A stretch of DNA of 64,000 nt. It comes from Bacillota bacterium. Lineage in GTDB: Bacteria; Bacillota; UBA4882; UBA8346. The notes under the pieces were generated by a model. It saw only the letters and a list, made by a program, of their open reading frames with translations. It was not told where the DNA came from and ran no database searches. Positions within the stretch are counted from its first letter, which is position 1. Each line of letters begins with the position of its first letter. The position numbers were made by a program, and so were the translations under genes. Positions 44,893-52,924 of the stretch are shown here, in pieces. The stretch lies in the NCBI GenBank assembly GCA_023401925.1, contig JAEXDA010000043.1:186001-250000 (forward strand), written 5' to 3'.

Positions 44893-44923
44893 CCCAGCCT
44901 CCGGCTTCCCGTTGGAGGCTGGG
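44893..44923 (+). terminator. Hairpin downstream of the small gene at 44510
   Basis: Perfect 10-bp GC-rich stem CCCAGCCTCC (44893-44902) / GGAGGCTGGG (44914-44923), 11-nt loop, without a T-run. Possible non-canonical terminator or RNA end-protecting structure. Confidence 0.5.
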
Positions 44924-45030
44924 CATCAAGCATTTCAATTGTTCCGAAGGTTTGAACATTGAATAAGATGTTTATTAGCGCAATATCGGATCAATTCGCC
45001 GCGGAGAAAGCCGTCTATATTATCAGGCAT

Positions 45031-45085
45031 AGTAGAGCGTATCTTCCCCATTTCTGAGTACCATTTATTTATGATACGCTTTACT
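45031..45085. repeat. 13-bp inverted repeat in non-coding DNA
   Basis: AGTAGAGCGTATC (45031-45043) and GATACGCTTTACT (45073-45085) pair in 12 of 13 positions plus one wobble. The 890 bp between 44924 and 45846 otherwise hold repeat fragments and the hydrolase remnant; TTCTCTGCGCCTTGGCGGGAGA at 45093 resembles a common intergenic repeat type. Confidence 0.45.
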
Positions 45086-45369
45086 AGTCATTTCTCTGCG
45101 CCTTGGCGGGAGAATATTTCTTTTCATTTAATTTTTTACGATAGCGGGTTTTTGGTTTTAGATCTTGGTAATCCACCATACTACCGCGGGATAAACCGGG
45201 GTATTTTTTATACCTTATATCCGGCAGGGATTATGGGATGGATGTGGAATTTTATTATGAAAATTTATTTAAATGTGGATTTTCCGAAAATAAGTTAATG
45301 GGTGTATTTGTTGAATCGTTATGTTGGGAAATATCGATTGCCTGAAGGAACAGTTGTCGAAATTATTCA

Positions 45370-45630
45370 TTATTAATTCCTGTTTTCCCCCGGCTGCAAA
45401 AATATGAAGATTTCTATATGCATGCTCTTGATAGGGATGCGCTAACAACTGAAATTGAAGGGCTTAAACGAATTGATCGGCAATTAATTTCGATGATTGA
45501 TGATGCCAGGGAAAGGATGAAACAAAAAGGACTTGTTTTGAATGAAAAGGTTTTAATGGCTGGATTTTCAGCATCGGGAATGTTTGTCAACCGATTATTA
45601 AAAACAGCCGGAGCACAAAGTTTCCAATAA
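45370..45630 (+). pseudogene. Remnant of an alpha/beta-hydrolase-like gene
   Basis: The frame reads LLIPVFPR, then YMHALDRDAL, RIDRQLISMIDDARERM, and VLMAGFSASGMFVNR, which includes a G-x-S-x-G nucleophile elbow. The protein then stops after 17 further residues where the hydrolase core should continue. Upstream, another frame reads YVGKYRLPEGTVVEI before a stop, so both a frameshift near 45355-45372 and 3' truncation are likely. No SD or proper start. Family assignment is tentative; decay is well supported. Confidence 0.55.
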
Positions 45631-45641
45631 TCCCGTAAATC

Positions 45642-45678
45642 CTGTAAATCGTGTCAACGGAAGCTATGAACTTAGGCC
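45642..45678. repeat. 37-bp dispersed repeat, copy 2
   Basis: 30 of 37 bases match 44365-44401 in the same orientation, both ending in TAGGCC. Confidence 0.6.
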
Positions 45679-45693
45679 TAAATAAAAGGACTT

Positions 45694-45730
45694 AAACAGG
45701 ATTAACTGGATTAGCAGGATGAACAGGATT
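45694..45730. repeat. Degenerate CAGGATTA repeat
   Basis: Imperfect copies of a unit like ACAGGATTAACTGGATTAGC follow directly after the 37-bp repeat. This pattern occurs in intergenic DNA of many phyla (recalled, not checked). Confidence 0.55.
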
Positions 45731-45846
45731 AAAAAAACCTAATGAATCATGAGAATTTAAGAGCATGGCCCCTACATACTGATGATGTCCAACAAATATC
45801 GAACAAAAAGAGTTCTCGCAATTTCCGAAAACGGTTGGTGCTCATG

Positions 45847-46746
45847 ATGAAAAGTAAAAAGTTTTTTGTGGTCAATAGCTTTGCCGAAAAACCTTTTGGA
45901 GGAAACCCGGCCGCGGTTTTTACGGATGGGGAACATTTGGATACCCCGGCAATGCAAAGGATTGCCAAACAACTCAACCTGGTGGAAACCGTATTTATGT
46001 TCCCTTTAGCGGAAGGGAATGCCGATCTTCATTTGCGTTATTTCACTCCGGCGGAAGAACTTCCGATTGCCGGCCATCCCACAATAGCGGCGATCCTCGC
46101 CTATATCCAATGCCATAACGTTGATTTATCCACCGAAAGCGTTCTCCATATCAAAACCAATGCCGGCGTCAAACTGATAAAGATTACTCAAAATTTGATT
46201 GGGCCAATGGTGATGATGGAACAACCACCGCCGCAATTCTATCCTGTTGTAACTGAAAGAAACGTGGTTGCCGATCTGTTTGGAATCCATGAAGATGACT
46301 TGATTCCGGATTTACCGATCCAACCGATTGATACTGGATTGGGGCACTTGATTGTCCCGCTGAAATCATTGGAAGCCTTGATGCGGGCGCAAAGAAATCT
46401 CGAACCTTTAAAAAATTATTGTACCCATATTGGGATACGGGAAGCGCAGTTGTTCACATTGGAAACCGATGATTCGGATAAGGATCTGCATACCCGGAAT
46501 ATTTGTCCCCGAGAAGGGATTGAAGATCCCGGGTGCGGTGTGGGCAATGGGGCTCTGGGAGCCTATCTTTTAGAGCATTATTATCAAGGCCGGACTAAAA
46601 TTCAATTAAAAGCGGAGCAAGGCCATATCACGAACATGCCTTGCGTGATCGAAATCGATGCCCGAAAAGAGAACGGAAGGATGAATATTTTTGTTGGCGG
46701 AAACGGGAAAGTGATGATTGAGGGGGTATTTTATTTAGAATCATAA
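45847..46746 (+). CDS. PhzF family isomerase/epimerase
   Basis: 299 residues. Diaminopimelate-epimerase fold. FFVVNSFAEKPFGGNPAAV, the conserved catalytic Glu in NLVETVFM, LRYFTPAEELPIAGHPTIA, and CGVGNGALGAYL are PhzF hallmarks. PhzF isomerises a phenazine precursor, but most homologues have unknown substrates and no phenazine genes are near. ATG 45847 has GGTTGGTG 6 nt upstream; the 35 codons before it look non-coding. Confidence 0.87.
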   Translation: MKSKKFFVVNSFAEKPFGGNPAAVFTDGEHLDTPAMQRIAKQLNLVETVFMFPLAEGNADLHLRYFTPAEELPIAGHPTIAAILAYIQCHNVDLSTESVLHIKTNAGVKLIKITQNLIGPMVMMEQPPPQFYPVVTERNVVADLFGIHEDDLIPDLPIQPIDTGLGHLIVPLKSLEALMRAQRNLEPLKNYCTHIGIREAQLFTLETDDSDKDLHTRNICPREGIEDPGCGVGNGALGAYLLEHYYQGRTKIQLKAEQGHITNMPCVIEIDARKENGRMNIFVGGNGKVMIEGVFYLES

Positions 46747-46873
46747 AATAAGCTGTTGAACATCGGATTTATATAGGTTGAAATAAGTTTTTGAATGCCC
46801 AATGTCATCAAGCTGCGCTGTGAAAGACAGGAAAATGATGTTTGATTCTATCTCCGCCCCAACGTGAACGATG

Positions 46874-47037
46874 GGGCTAGGTATATTAAAAAACGTTCTA
46901 AAGGCCTTCCAGGCCTCGGCGTCGTGTTTTTACACCCAGCTTAAAAGCACAGCCCTGGAAAATCTTGATATTCCTAAAAAATACGCTGGCGTATTTTGGC
47001 TTGTCCGGGGTTTAGAATGATTTTTAAGGCCTAGCCC
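46874..47037. mobile_element. MITE-like element of about 164 bp with imperfect terminal inverted repeats
   Basis: The left end GGGCTAGGTATATTAAAAAA... to TTCTAAA (46874-46902) is an imperfect inverted copy of the right end TTTAGAATGATTTTTAAGGC... to TAGCCC (47011-47037). The outer 8 bp (GGGCTAGG/CCTAGCCC) and inner 5-7 bp (TTCTAAA/TTTAGAA) are perfect. The interior has no ORF but holds a perfect hairpin AAAATACGC-TG-GCGTATTTT (46978-46997). No clear target-site duplication. Could also be a folded RNA gene. Confidence 0.5.
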
Positions 47038-47048
47038 AGAACTTTTTT

Positions 47049-47422
47049 CTTTGGGAATTATTAATGGTATTCGGCAGAGCCGCAACGGATTGGACGCCTT
47101 TTACCGGGGGTATGCATTGGCAAGCCGTGGCCTACGCCATTTGGGAATCATTTTTTTGTATCGGAGTTTGTCTGGGTCTGCTGGTGTTATTTCGCGATAA
47201 ATATAATACCCAAGGTAAATTAAGCGTTTTCTCTCGGAAAATGCCTTCGGAGTTTATGTTTTTCATGCGCCTTTATTAGTATATGGGACCACGCTGGTCC
47301 GGGGGATAACAATTCACCCGTTGCTCAAAATGTTCCTGATTACAGGGACATTACTGCCGGTTTGTTTTGGTTTTAGTTACCTGCTGCGGAAAATATCATT
47401 TATGAAAAAGTTGTTTTCATAA
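47049..47422 (+). pseudogene. Frameshifted C-terminal fragment of a membrane acyltransferase (acyltransferase-3 type)
   Basis: Frame 1 (to 47279) reads AYAIWESFFCIGVCLGLLVLF and ends in a stop. From about 47235 the next frame continues the family pattern SENAFGVYVFHAPLLVY, LLKMFLITGTLLPVCFGF and ends at 47422. The two frames together make a normal C-terminus of an OafA-like membrane acyltransferase; the N-terminal two thirds are missing. Upstream it abuts the MITE-like element. Confidence 0.65.
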
Positions 47423-47449
47423 AGAAAATGAACGAATGAGGTGTAGTCC

Positions 47450-48367
47450 ATGAAGTTCAATTTAAAATCCGGAATCCTTCTCATAGCGCAACTGATCGGG
47501 CTGGGACTTTCATTATTTATCTGTAATCTCCTCAGTTCCGGGATAGTGGCGGTCAATCTTGAACTGCCTCCGGTACCGGCCGAAATGGCGGCTAAAGTCT
47601 CCCTTGCCTGGCTGGGAATCTGTTTTCTCAATGCCGCGGTGATGGCTTATCCGATCCGGCGTTCCCATTGGCATGGCTGGAAGCTGATGGGGGCCGTGGC
47701 GGTAATTTATTTCGGCATTACCGATTTTCTGTCGCAGATTGAGTCGTTGGTGTTTCTAAAGTATTTAACCCATAAAATGACAGCGGAGACGATTGGGTGG
47801 CTTCTTTGCCGGGGTACCGTCACGGCCTGCTTGTTTGCGCCGCTGGCGGTGTTGGTGATGGGGAAAATGCGTCCTTCCGGTTCCGCTCCTTTTGACAACC
47901 ACAACCACAAACCCATACGGTTACTTATGCTCTGGACCGACTGGCTTTGGAAGCTGGGGGCGATTGCGGTCAGCTATTATATAATTTATTTATCTTTTGG
48001 ATTTTTGGTGGCCTGGCGGAGCCCGGCTGTCAGAGCATATTATGCCGGGATGAGCGCCCCAGTCTGGCTGATTCCCCTGGTGCAATTGGGACGGGGATTG
48101 ATTTGGGCCGGATTGGCCGTCCTGGTGATCAAACTGATGAAGGGCAAGTGGTGGGAGTCGGGGTTGGCGGTGTCGCTGTTGTTTGCGGTACTGATGAGTT
48201 CGGGGTTGTTATTGCCGTATAATCCGGTCATGCCGGAAGCGGTTGCCGCCGTTCACTTCAGAGAACTGTTCAGTTCCAACTTTATCTTTGGGGCTCTGAC
48301 GGTATGGGTGCTAAACTTGGGAGGAAGGATCCGGCCTGTCGGAGTTCGGAGTGAGACAGTGATCTAG
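47450..48367 (+). CDS. Uncharacterised polytopic membrane protein
   Basis: 305 residues with about seven hydrophobic segments (for example ILLIAQLIGLGLSLFICNLL at 9-28 and LIWAGLAVLVIKLM near 215-228). GAGGTG about 8 nt upstream of ATG 47450. I recognise no family. The gene is visibly more GC-rich than its surroundings. It is 25 bp upstream of a VOC-family gene and probably co-transcribed with it. Confidence 0.7.
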   Translation: MKFNLKSGILLIAQLIGLGLSLFICNLLSSGIVAVNLELPPVPAEMAAKVSLAWLGICFLNAAVMAYPIRRSHWHGWKLMGAVAVIYFGITDFLSQIESLVFLKYLTHKMTAETIGWLLCRGTVTACLFAPLAVLVMGKMRPSGSAPFDNHNHKPIRLLMLWTDWLWKLGAIAVSYYIIYLSFGFLVAWRSPAVRAYYAGMSAPVWLIPLVQLGRGLIWAGLAVLVIKLMKGKWWESGLAVSLLFAVLMSSGLLLPYNPVMPEAVAAVHFRELFSSNFIFGALTVWVLNLGGRIRPVGVRSETVI

Positions 48368-48392
48368 CAGAAGGGAAAGGAGAGGAAACTTC

Positions 48393-48761
48393 ATGAGACA
48401 TGTGGACACAATCGTCCTGGTGGAGGATATTCATCAATCATGCCGGTTTTACAAGGAAATCATGGGTTTGGAAATATTACACGATTGGGGGAATATGATC
48501 GTCTTTCAAGAACGGTTTGCCATCCACTCCGCCAATCAATTGCTGCCGGAAAATGAAATCAAACAGATTGTTCAGCCTGGAAAACAAGGGCAAAACAATA
48601 TCATCATTTATTTCGAAGCTGAAGATCTTGAAAAGGAATACCGGAAAATGATTGAAAAGGGAGTCCCGGTGGTTCACGGAATTGTTGAATTGCCGTGGCA
48701 AAAAATATTCAGGATCTACGATCCCGATCATCACATCATTGAAATAGGGAATCCGTTTTAG
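48393..48761 (+). CDS. VOC (glyoxalase/bleomycin-resistance) family protein
   Basis: 122 residues. One vicinal-oxygen-chelate unit: VDTIVLVEDIHQSCRFYKEI, YFEAEDLEKEYRKMIEKGV, and RIYDPDHHIIEIGNPF, with metal-ligand-like His and Glu. AAAGGAGAGG upstream of ATG 48393. Single-domain VOC proteins dimerise. Activity cannot be deduced. Confidence 0.85.
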   Translation: MRHVDTIVLVEDIHQSCRFYKEIMGLEILHDWGNMIVFQERFAIHSANQLLPENEIKQIVQPGKQGQNNIIIYFEAEDLEKEYRKMIEKGVPVVHGIVELPWQKIFRIYDPDHHIIEIGNPF

Positions 48762-49301
48762 GACGTATAAATAGAAGGCCTTGATGAATCCAGAATAAAT
48801 CTTTGCCGCTGCGGGCTAAAGCCACATGGCTGGGAAATTTAAAGAATTCTAAATCCCCTCCGGGGGATCGGTTAATAAGTGCTGTTTTGACTTTGAAATG
48901 GACTTCGCAGCCTCACAGATCCCGGCGGAACTTGGCTTTGAAATGCTTTTTAATACTTAGCCATGTTGGTTCTTTGCGTCCTTATTTAAACTCCGGCCGG
49001 AAGGAAGTTGAAATAACTCGGAGATTTACTGGTTGATGAAGGGTTGAAAGTTTTCGAAAGGTATAAGTTTATTCCGAAAGCGGAAAGACGAAGAAAATGA
49101 GTCCGGGCTCAAACACGATAAATAGAGGAATTTCCGATTAAAATAGCAAAACTAATATGAAAATAAAACTTTGCGGTTTAGGGTGTATCTTTCGGCCCGT
49201 TTTATTTCATGGTTTCGCATGATATCCCGTTTGAAGGGCTGTCCATCATGCTGGACAGCACGCTGGACAGAGAAAATTCAGAAAGGAAATTCCACTTTAC
49301 G
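48762..49301. other. Non-coding region with small inverted repeats
   Basis: No gene supported. It includes ATCCCC-TCC-GGGGAT-like symmetry near 48855. A hairpin GCTGTCCA (49238-49245) / TGGACAGC (49252-49259) followed by a third partial copy (CTGGACAG, 49263-49270) lies in the leader of the next gene. TTCTTTGCGTCC (48970) resembles the repeat fragments seen near 44 and 45 kb. Confidence 0.4.
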
Positions 49302-50060
49302 ATGATTCAAATAAAAAATACCTCGAATTTGACCGGAGTCGAAATCAGCGGCGATTTTAATGATTTTGAAAATTTAATCGATGCTTTTTATCAAATAACT
49401 GCGGATGATTCCCCGGCCTACAATAATATATCCGCTCGGATATTGGCGCTCTGTTATGATATCCGCCACGCCATGCAGGGTGAGCGGGAGATTGAACTTG
49501 TGGGAAACGGCATCAATGAGACGATCATGAAATTTCATTCCATGATCCTCCCCAAGAATAATGTATATTATCAATGCAACTGCCTTTATCCGGAAATGTT
49601 TTTTGTGATGCTGGCCCTTAATGAGTTGGTAAAATTACGGATGCGGAACCTCACCAAATCGAAATATGCATATGATCTCGCTTTTGAAAAAGATGCCGTT
49701 TGGGATGGGCCCATTGCAACAATTCGCCTGTTTCAAGCGGGCTTTACCGCATGTTTTGAGGAAATAATAACTGAAAACGCTTTTAACCGTTGGTTGAAAT
49801 TGATGAACGACCGTTATCTTTGCTTCCATGGAATTGCTGTTCAATATGTGGATTTTCTCAACATCAAATATTTAAAAATGAATCACGAGAAACGCCTGAA
49901 GAATTTGACCACGATTGCCAAACGACTCGCCGAATTCCACTCCGATGCCGACCATATCGAAATTAAGGAAGTAGTCGTTGATGGAGCACGGGAACATGGA
50001 TGCTCCGAGAATGAACTTAGTTTGGAGGGGATAGAGTACCCGGAAGAGATTCTATGGTAG
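49302..50060 (+). CDS. DUF6904-like protein of unknown function
   Basis: 252 residues from ATG 49302 (AAAGGAAA upstream); an earlier ATG at 49209 would put the leader hairpin inside the coding region. The N-terminus IKNTSNLTGVEISGDFNDFENL, then ILALCYDIRHAMQGEREIEL, FVMLALNELVKL and KYLKMNHEKRLKNLTTIAKRL match, from memory, small cytosolic Bacilli proteins of the DUF6904 type. Biochemical role unknown. Stands alone upstream of the LacI regulator. Confidence 0.65.
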   Translation: MIQIKNTSNLTGVEISGDFNDFENLIDAFYQITADDSPAYNNISARILALCYDIRHAMQGEREIELVGNGINETIMKFHSMILPKNNVYYQCNCLYPEMFFVMLALNELVKLRMRNLTKSKYAYDLAFEKDAVWDGPIATIRLFQAGFTACFEEIITENAFNRWLKLMNDRYLCFHGIAVQYVDFLNIKYLKMNHEKRLKNLTTIAKRLAEFHSDADHIEIKEVVVDGAREHGCSENELSLEGIEYPEEILW

Positions 50061-50223
50061 GCTTGACTAAAAGGGTAGCCGAGAAGTCACTCAGCAGGAG
50101 CGGCTTATGAACGAAAGCCTGAAAATTTTCACGTTACTTTGCTTTTTTATCAATTTCGCATGGAATTTTCAGATGATCAATTATATAATGGAGAAAAGGT
50201 TTTGTGAATAAGGGGCGAAATTT

Positions 50224-51297
50224 GTGGCTAAATTCAAAAAAGTAACAATTACCGACATTGCCAAAGCCGCACAGGTATCCATCAGCACCGTTTCCAGGGT
50301 ATTGACGGAAAGCGCCGGTGTAAACGATGAAATTCGGGATAAGGTATCCGCGTTGGCAAAGTCAATGGGATATGAACCGCCGATGCGGAATGAATCACGG
50401 AAGGGGACCGGCAAAGCGATTGCCTTTTTGGTGGAAAGTTCCGACGTTTTTGTCAACGGCGCATCATTCTTCGGCAAGTTCCTGGCTGGAGTTCACCAGG
50501 TTTTTGAGACCAGCGAATATCAGGTCATTTTAAGCACCGCCCGGCGGGATGTGAACCCGAAGCAGCAAATTTTGGAAATGGCTGAAAATGGGATTGCCGG
50601 TTTTATATTAGCACAGACTCAGATCGATGACCCGTTTGTCAAAGTTTTGGATGAATTGAAATGTCCTTTTGTAACTTTAGGGCGGGCCGTTTCCGTACTC
50701 AACACCCCTTATGTGGATGTTGACAGTTTTGGCGGCGCTTATGCGGCCACATCCGCTTTAGCTAGCCGCGGGCACCAATATATCGCCCATATCAGCGGCA
50801 AGTTAAACACCTTAGCTGCAATGGCAAGGTTGGAAGGATACAGGAAAGCATTACAAGATTATCAACTCCGGTATGATGAGCGTTATACGGTTGAGGGCGG
50901 AGAATCGCAACAGGAAGCGTATGTGGCTACTATTGATTTGCTGGATAAAGCCAGTCCAACTCCGACCGGCTTTTTTGTTTATAATGATTTTTTGGCGGCC
51001 GGAGTAATGCGCGCGTTATATGAAAGAGGGATCAGGGTACCGGATGATGCTTCTTTAATCGGGTTTGATGATGACGAGGCCTCGGCCTTCGTTGTCCCGC
51101 CCCTCGCTTCGGTTCATTGGCCCGTGGTTGAAATGGGCAGATTGGCTGCGGAAATGTTATTGGTATTGTTAAACGACAATATTCTTGAACAGCGTCAAAT
51201 CCTTTTGCCAACTCAAGTAATAGAACGCCAGTCTTTAGGGGCATCGACGTTTTCAGGGATGACTGGGGAAAGTGAGAAAAAAACGAAACTAGGCTGA
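50224..51297 (+). CDS. LacI family transcriptional regulator
   Basis: 357 residues. LacI headpiece ITDIAKAAQVSISTVSRVL, hinge region, and periplasmic-binding-like effector domain (ISGKLNTLAAMARLEGYRKAL, GFFVYNDFLAAGVMRALYERGIRVPDDASLIGFDDDE). GTG 50224 with AAGGGGCG upstream. It precedes the second sugar ABC operon and the alpha-galactosidase and most likely represses them; the inducer would be a galactoside or its product. Confidence 0.92.
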   Translation: MAKFKKVTITDIAKAAQVSISTVSRVLTESAGVNDEIRDKVSALAKSMGYEPPMRNESRKGTGKAIAFLVESSDVFVNGASFFGKFLAGVHQVFETSEYQVILSTARRDVNPKQQILEMAENGIAGFILAQTQIDDPFVKVLDELKCPFVTLGRAVSVLNTPYVDVDSFGGAYAATSALASRGHQYIAHISGKLNTLAAMARLEGYRKALQDYQLRYDERYTVEGGESQQEAYVATIDLLDKASPTPTGFFVYNDFLAAGVMRALYERGIRVPDDASLIGFDDDEASAFVVPPLASVHWPVVEMGRLAAEMLLVLLNDNILEQRQILLPTQVIERQSLGASTFSGMTGESEKKTKLG

Positions 51298-51382
51298 AAA
51301 AAATATTTTTTTCATATGAATCCGGCAGGAATCTGAAAATTTTCACGGAAATATTTACCTCGCATTAACATTCAGATGATAG

Positions 51383-51437
51383 CCGGAGTCTTCGACAACT
51401 CCGGTACTGTTCCCAACAGTTATTGGAGTTTTTTTAT
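51383..51437 (+). promoter_or_regulatory. Terminator with a competing upstream hairpin (attenuator candidate)
   Basis: Segment 2, ACTCCGG (51398-51404), can pair with segment 1 CCGGAGT (51383-51389). Alternatively its AACTCC part can pair with segment 3 GGAGTT (51425-51430), enclosing ACTGTT-CCC-AACAGT and followed by a T-run. The two pairings exclude each other: antiterminator versus terminator. It may simply end the lacI transcript, but the arrangement is that of a riboswitch or attenuator. Confidence 0.6.
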
Positions 51438-51512
51438 TTCTTTTCCGGCTAAATTGTCGAATGAAACAAAATGGACACCTGCAAGTTGAATTTCATTCGG
51501 AAGGAGGCGCAT

Positions 51513-51584
51513 ATGGACGAAGGGCACCATAGGTTTGCCCAAGATCAAGGACTTGGTTTTTTAATAATAAGGGGGTATAGATGA
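51513..51584 (+). CDS. Short leader ORF (23 codons) coupled to the binding-protein gene
   Basis: ATG 51513 follows AAGGAGG (51501-51507) at 5 nt, a stronger SD context than many real genes here. The peptide reads MDEGHHRFAQDQGLGFLIIR then GYR. Its TGA (51582-51584) overlaps the ATG of the binding-protein gene. The overlap suggests translational coupling or a regulatory leader peptide; no domain is expected. Confidence 0.5.
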   Translation: MDEGHHRFAQDQGLGFLIIRGYR

Positions 51585-52843
51585 TGAGAAAAGTAATGAA
51601 ACGCTTCATGGTCGTTATGATGATTACCGGATTACTTATTTCGGCGGTTGCCTATGGCGCAGCGAAGGACCCAAAAGTAACTTTGACGGTTTTTGCGGGG
51701 CAATCAACTACTGATGCCGGTTTGGAAGATATCGTCCAGAAAGCTGTGGCTGCAAAATATCCTAATATCACCTTGCAGTGGGAAGCAGTAGATTGGGGCA
51801 AAGATTTTCATCCCAAAATGCAACAGTACATCCAATCGGGTTTGCCGGATATCATCATCGGTAAAGCCCAGGATATTGCGGTCTATGGCAGCCAAGGATT
51901 ATTGGCCGCTCTAAACGGCAAAAGCTATCTTCAAAGAGTATTGCCAGCTGCGATTCCCGGGGTAACCGCGAAAGGAAAAACCTATGGGATTGTTTATAAT
52001 TGTCTTTATCAAGGAGTGTATTATAACCGGAAAATATTTACGGAAAATGGTTTAAAAATTCCTGGGACCCAAACTGAATTGGCTGAGGTTATCAACAAGT
52101 TAAAGGCCAAAGGGATTACTCCCTTTGCGACCCATATGGTTGATACTTGGAGCATTGGTAATATTACAATGCAATTTGCCATTAATGAGGTATTCAATAA
52201 AGCGCCCAATTGGGGCCATCAATTCCGTGCCGGGAAAGAATCTTTTGCGAAATCGGCTGCCTACAAAAAATGTTATGAATATAACAAGTTAATTTATGAT
52301 AACACCTGGAGCAAAGAGACTTTCTCGCTCGGGCAAACCGATTGTGATGCCAGAATGGTTCAGGGAAAAGCCGCGATGAAAGTATCCGGTTCCTGGTCTA
52401 TTCAAAATTTCATGAATGTCGATAAAAACTTTGATTTCGGAGTATTTCCCTTCCCCAATCAAAGCGGCGACGCCAAGCTTATTTTTGAGCCGAACATGAC
52501 TTGGATGAAGAGCGCCAAAACCAAGCACTCCGCTGAAGTTGATAAGGTGTTTGATGTGATCACCGGGGATGTTAAAGCAGCTGTTGAATTTTATAATCAA
52601 ACGAAGACTGCCTCCATGCTCAAGGGCGTAAGTCCGACCTTCCCGAATCCCAGCCAAAAAGATATTGATAAATATGCCGCGGCAGGAAAAATTATCGATG
52701 CCAATCGCGGCAACAATCAATTACAATGGGGCGGGTTCCAGGAAGAAAATGCCAAAGATATCGCAGCGTGGTTGCAAGGGACGATTAGTTTAAACGATGC
52801 TTTGAAAGCGGCCGATAACCGAAAAGCAAACAGCAAACCATGA
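51584..52843 (+). CDS. Carbohydrate ABC transporter substrate-binding protein
   Basis: 419 residues. Signal peptide with VVMMITGLLISAVAYGA core and no lipobox Cys. CUT1-type solute-binding fold: LTVFAGQSTTDAGLEDIVQKA, YGIVYNCLYQGVYYNRKIF, GKAAMKVSGSWSIQNF. Probable ligand an alpha-galactoside, given the neighbouring GH36 gene. ATG 51584 is 7 nt from AAGGGGGT (51569-51576); ATG 51581 is an alternative one codon earlier. Confidence 0.9.
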   Translation: MRKVMKRFMVVMMITGLLISAVAYGAAKDPKVTLTVFAGQSTTDAGLEDIVQKAVAAKYPNITLQWEAVDWGKDFHPKMQQYIQSGLPDIIIGKAQDIAVYGSQGLLAALNGKSYLQRVLPAAIPGVTAKGKTYGIVYNCLYQGVYYNRKIFTENGLKIPGTQTELAEVINKLKAKGITPFATHMVDTWSIGNITMQFAINEVFNKAPNWGHQFRAGKESFAKSAAYKKCYEYNKLIYDNTWSKETFSLGQTDCDARMVQGKAAMKVSGSWSIQNFMNVDKNFDFGVFPFPNQSGDAKLIFEPNMTWMKSAKTKHSAEVDKVFDVITGDVKAAVEFYNQTKTASMLKGVSPTFPNPSQKDIDKYAAAGKIIDANRGNNQLQWGGFQEENAKDIAAWLQGTISLNDALKAADNRKANSKP

Positions 52844-52867
52844 ACCATTAAGTGTGGTTTGAATTTA

Positions 52868-52908
52868 GGGGAATAGTGCTGGTTTTCATTATTCCCCTTA
52901 TTTTTTTT
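52868..52908 (+). terminator. Hairpin with T-run between binding-protein and permease genes
   Basis: GGGGAATA (52868-52875) / TATTCCCC (52890-52897) then TTATTTTTTTT. A partial terminator here would keep the binding protein more abundant than the permeases. Confidence 0.75.
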
Positions 52909-52924
52909 AGAAGGAGATAGCATC

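Noticed and set aside
45071..45298. 75-codon ORF after the small-gene cassette
   Set aside because: No SD, repeat-like composition and no protein-like pattern.
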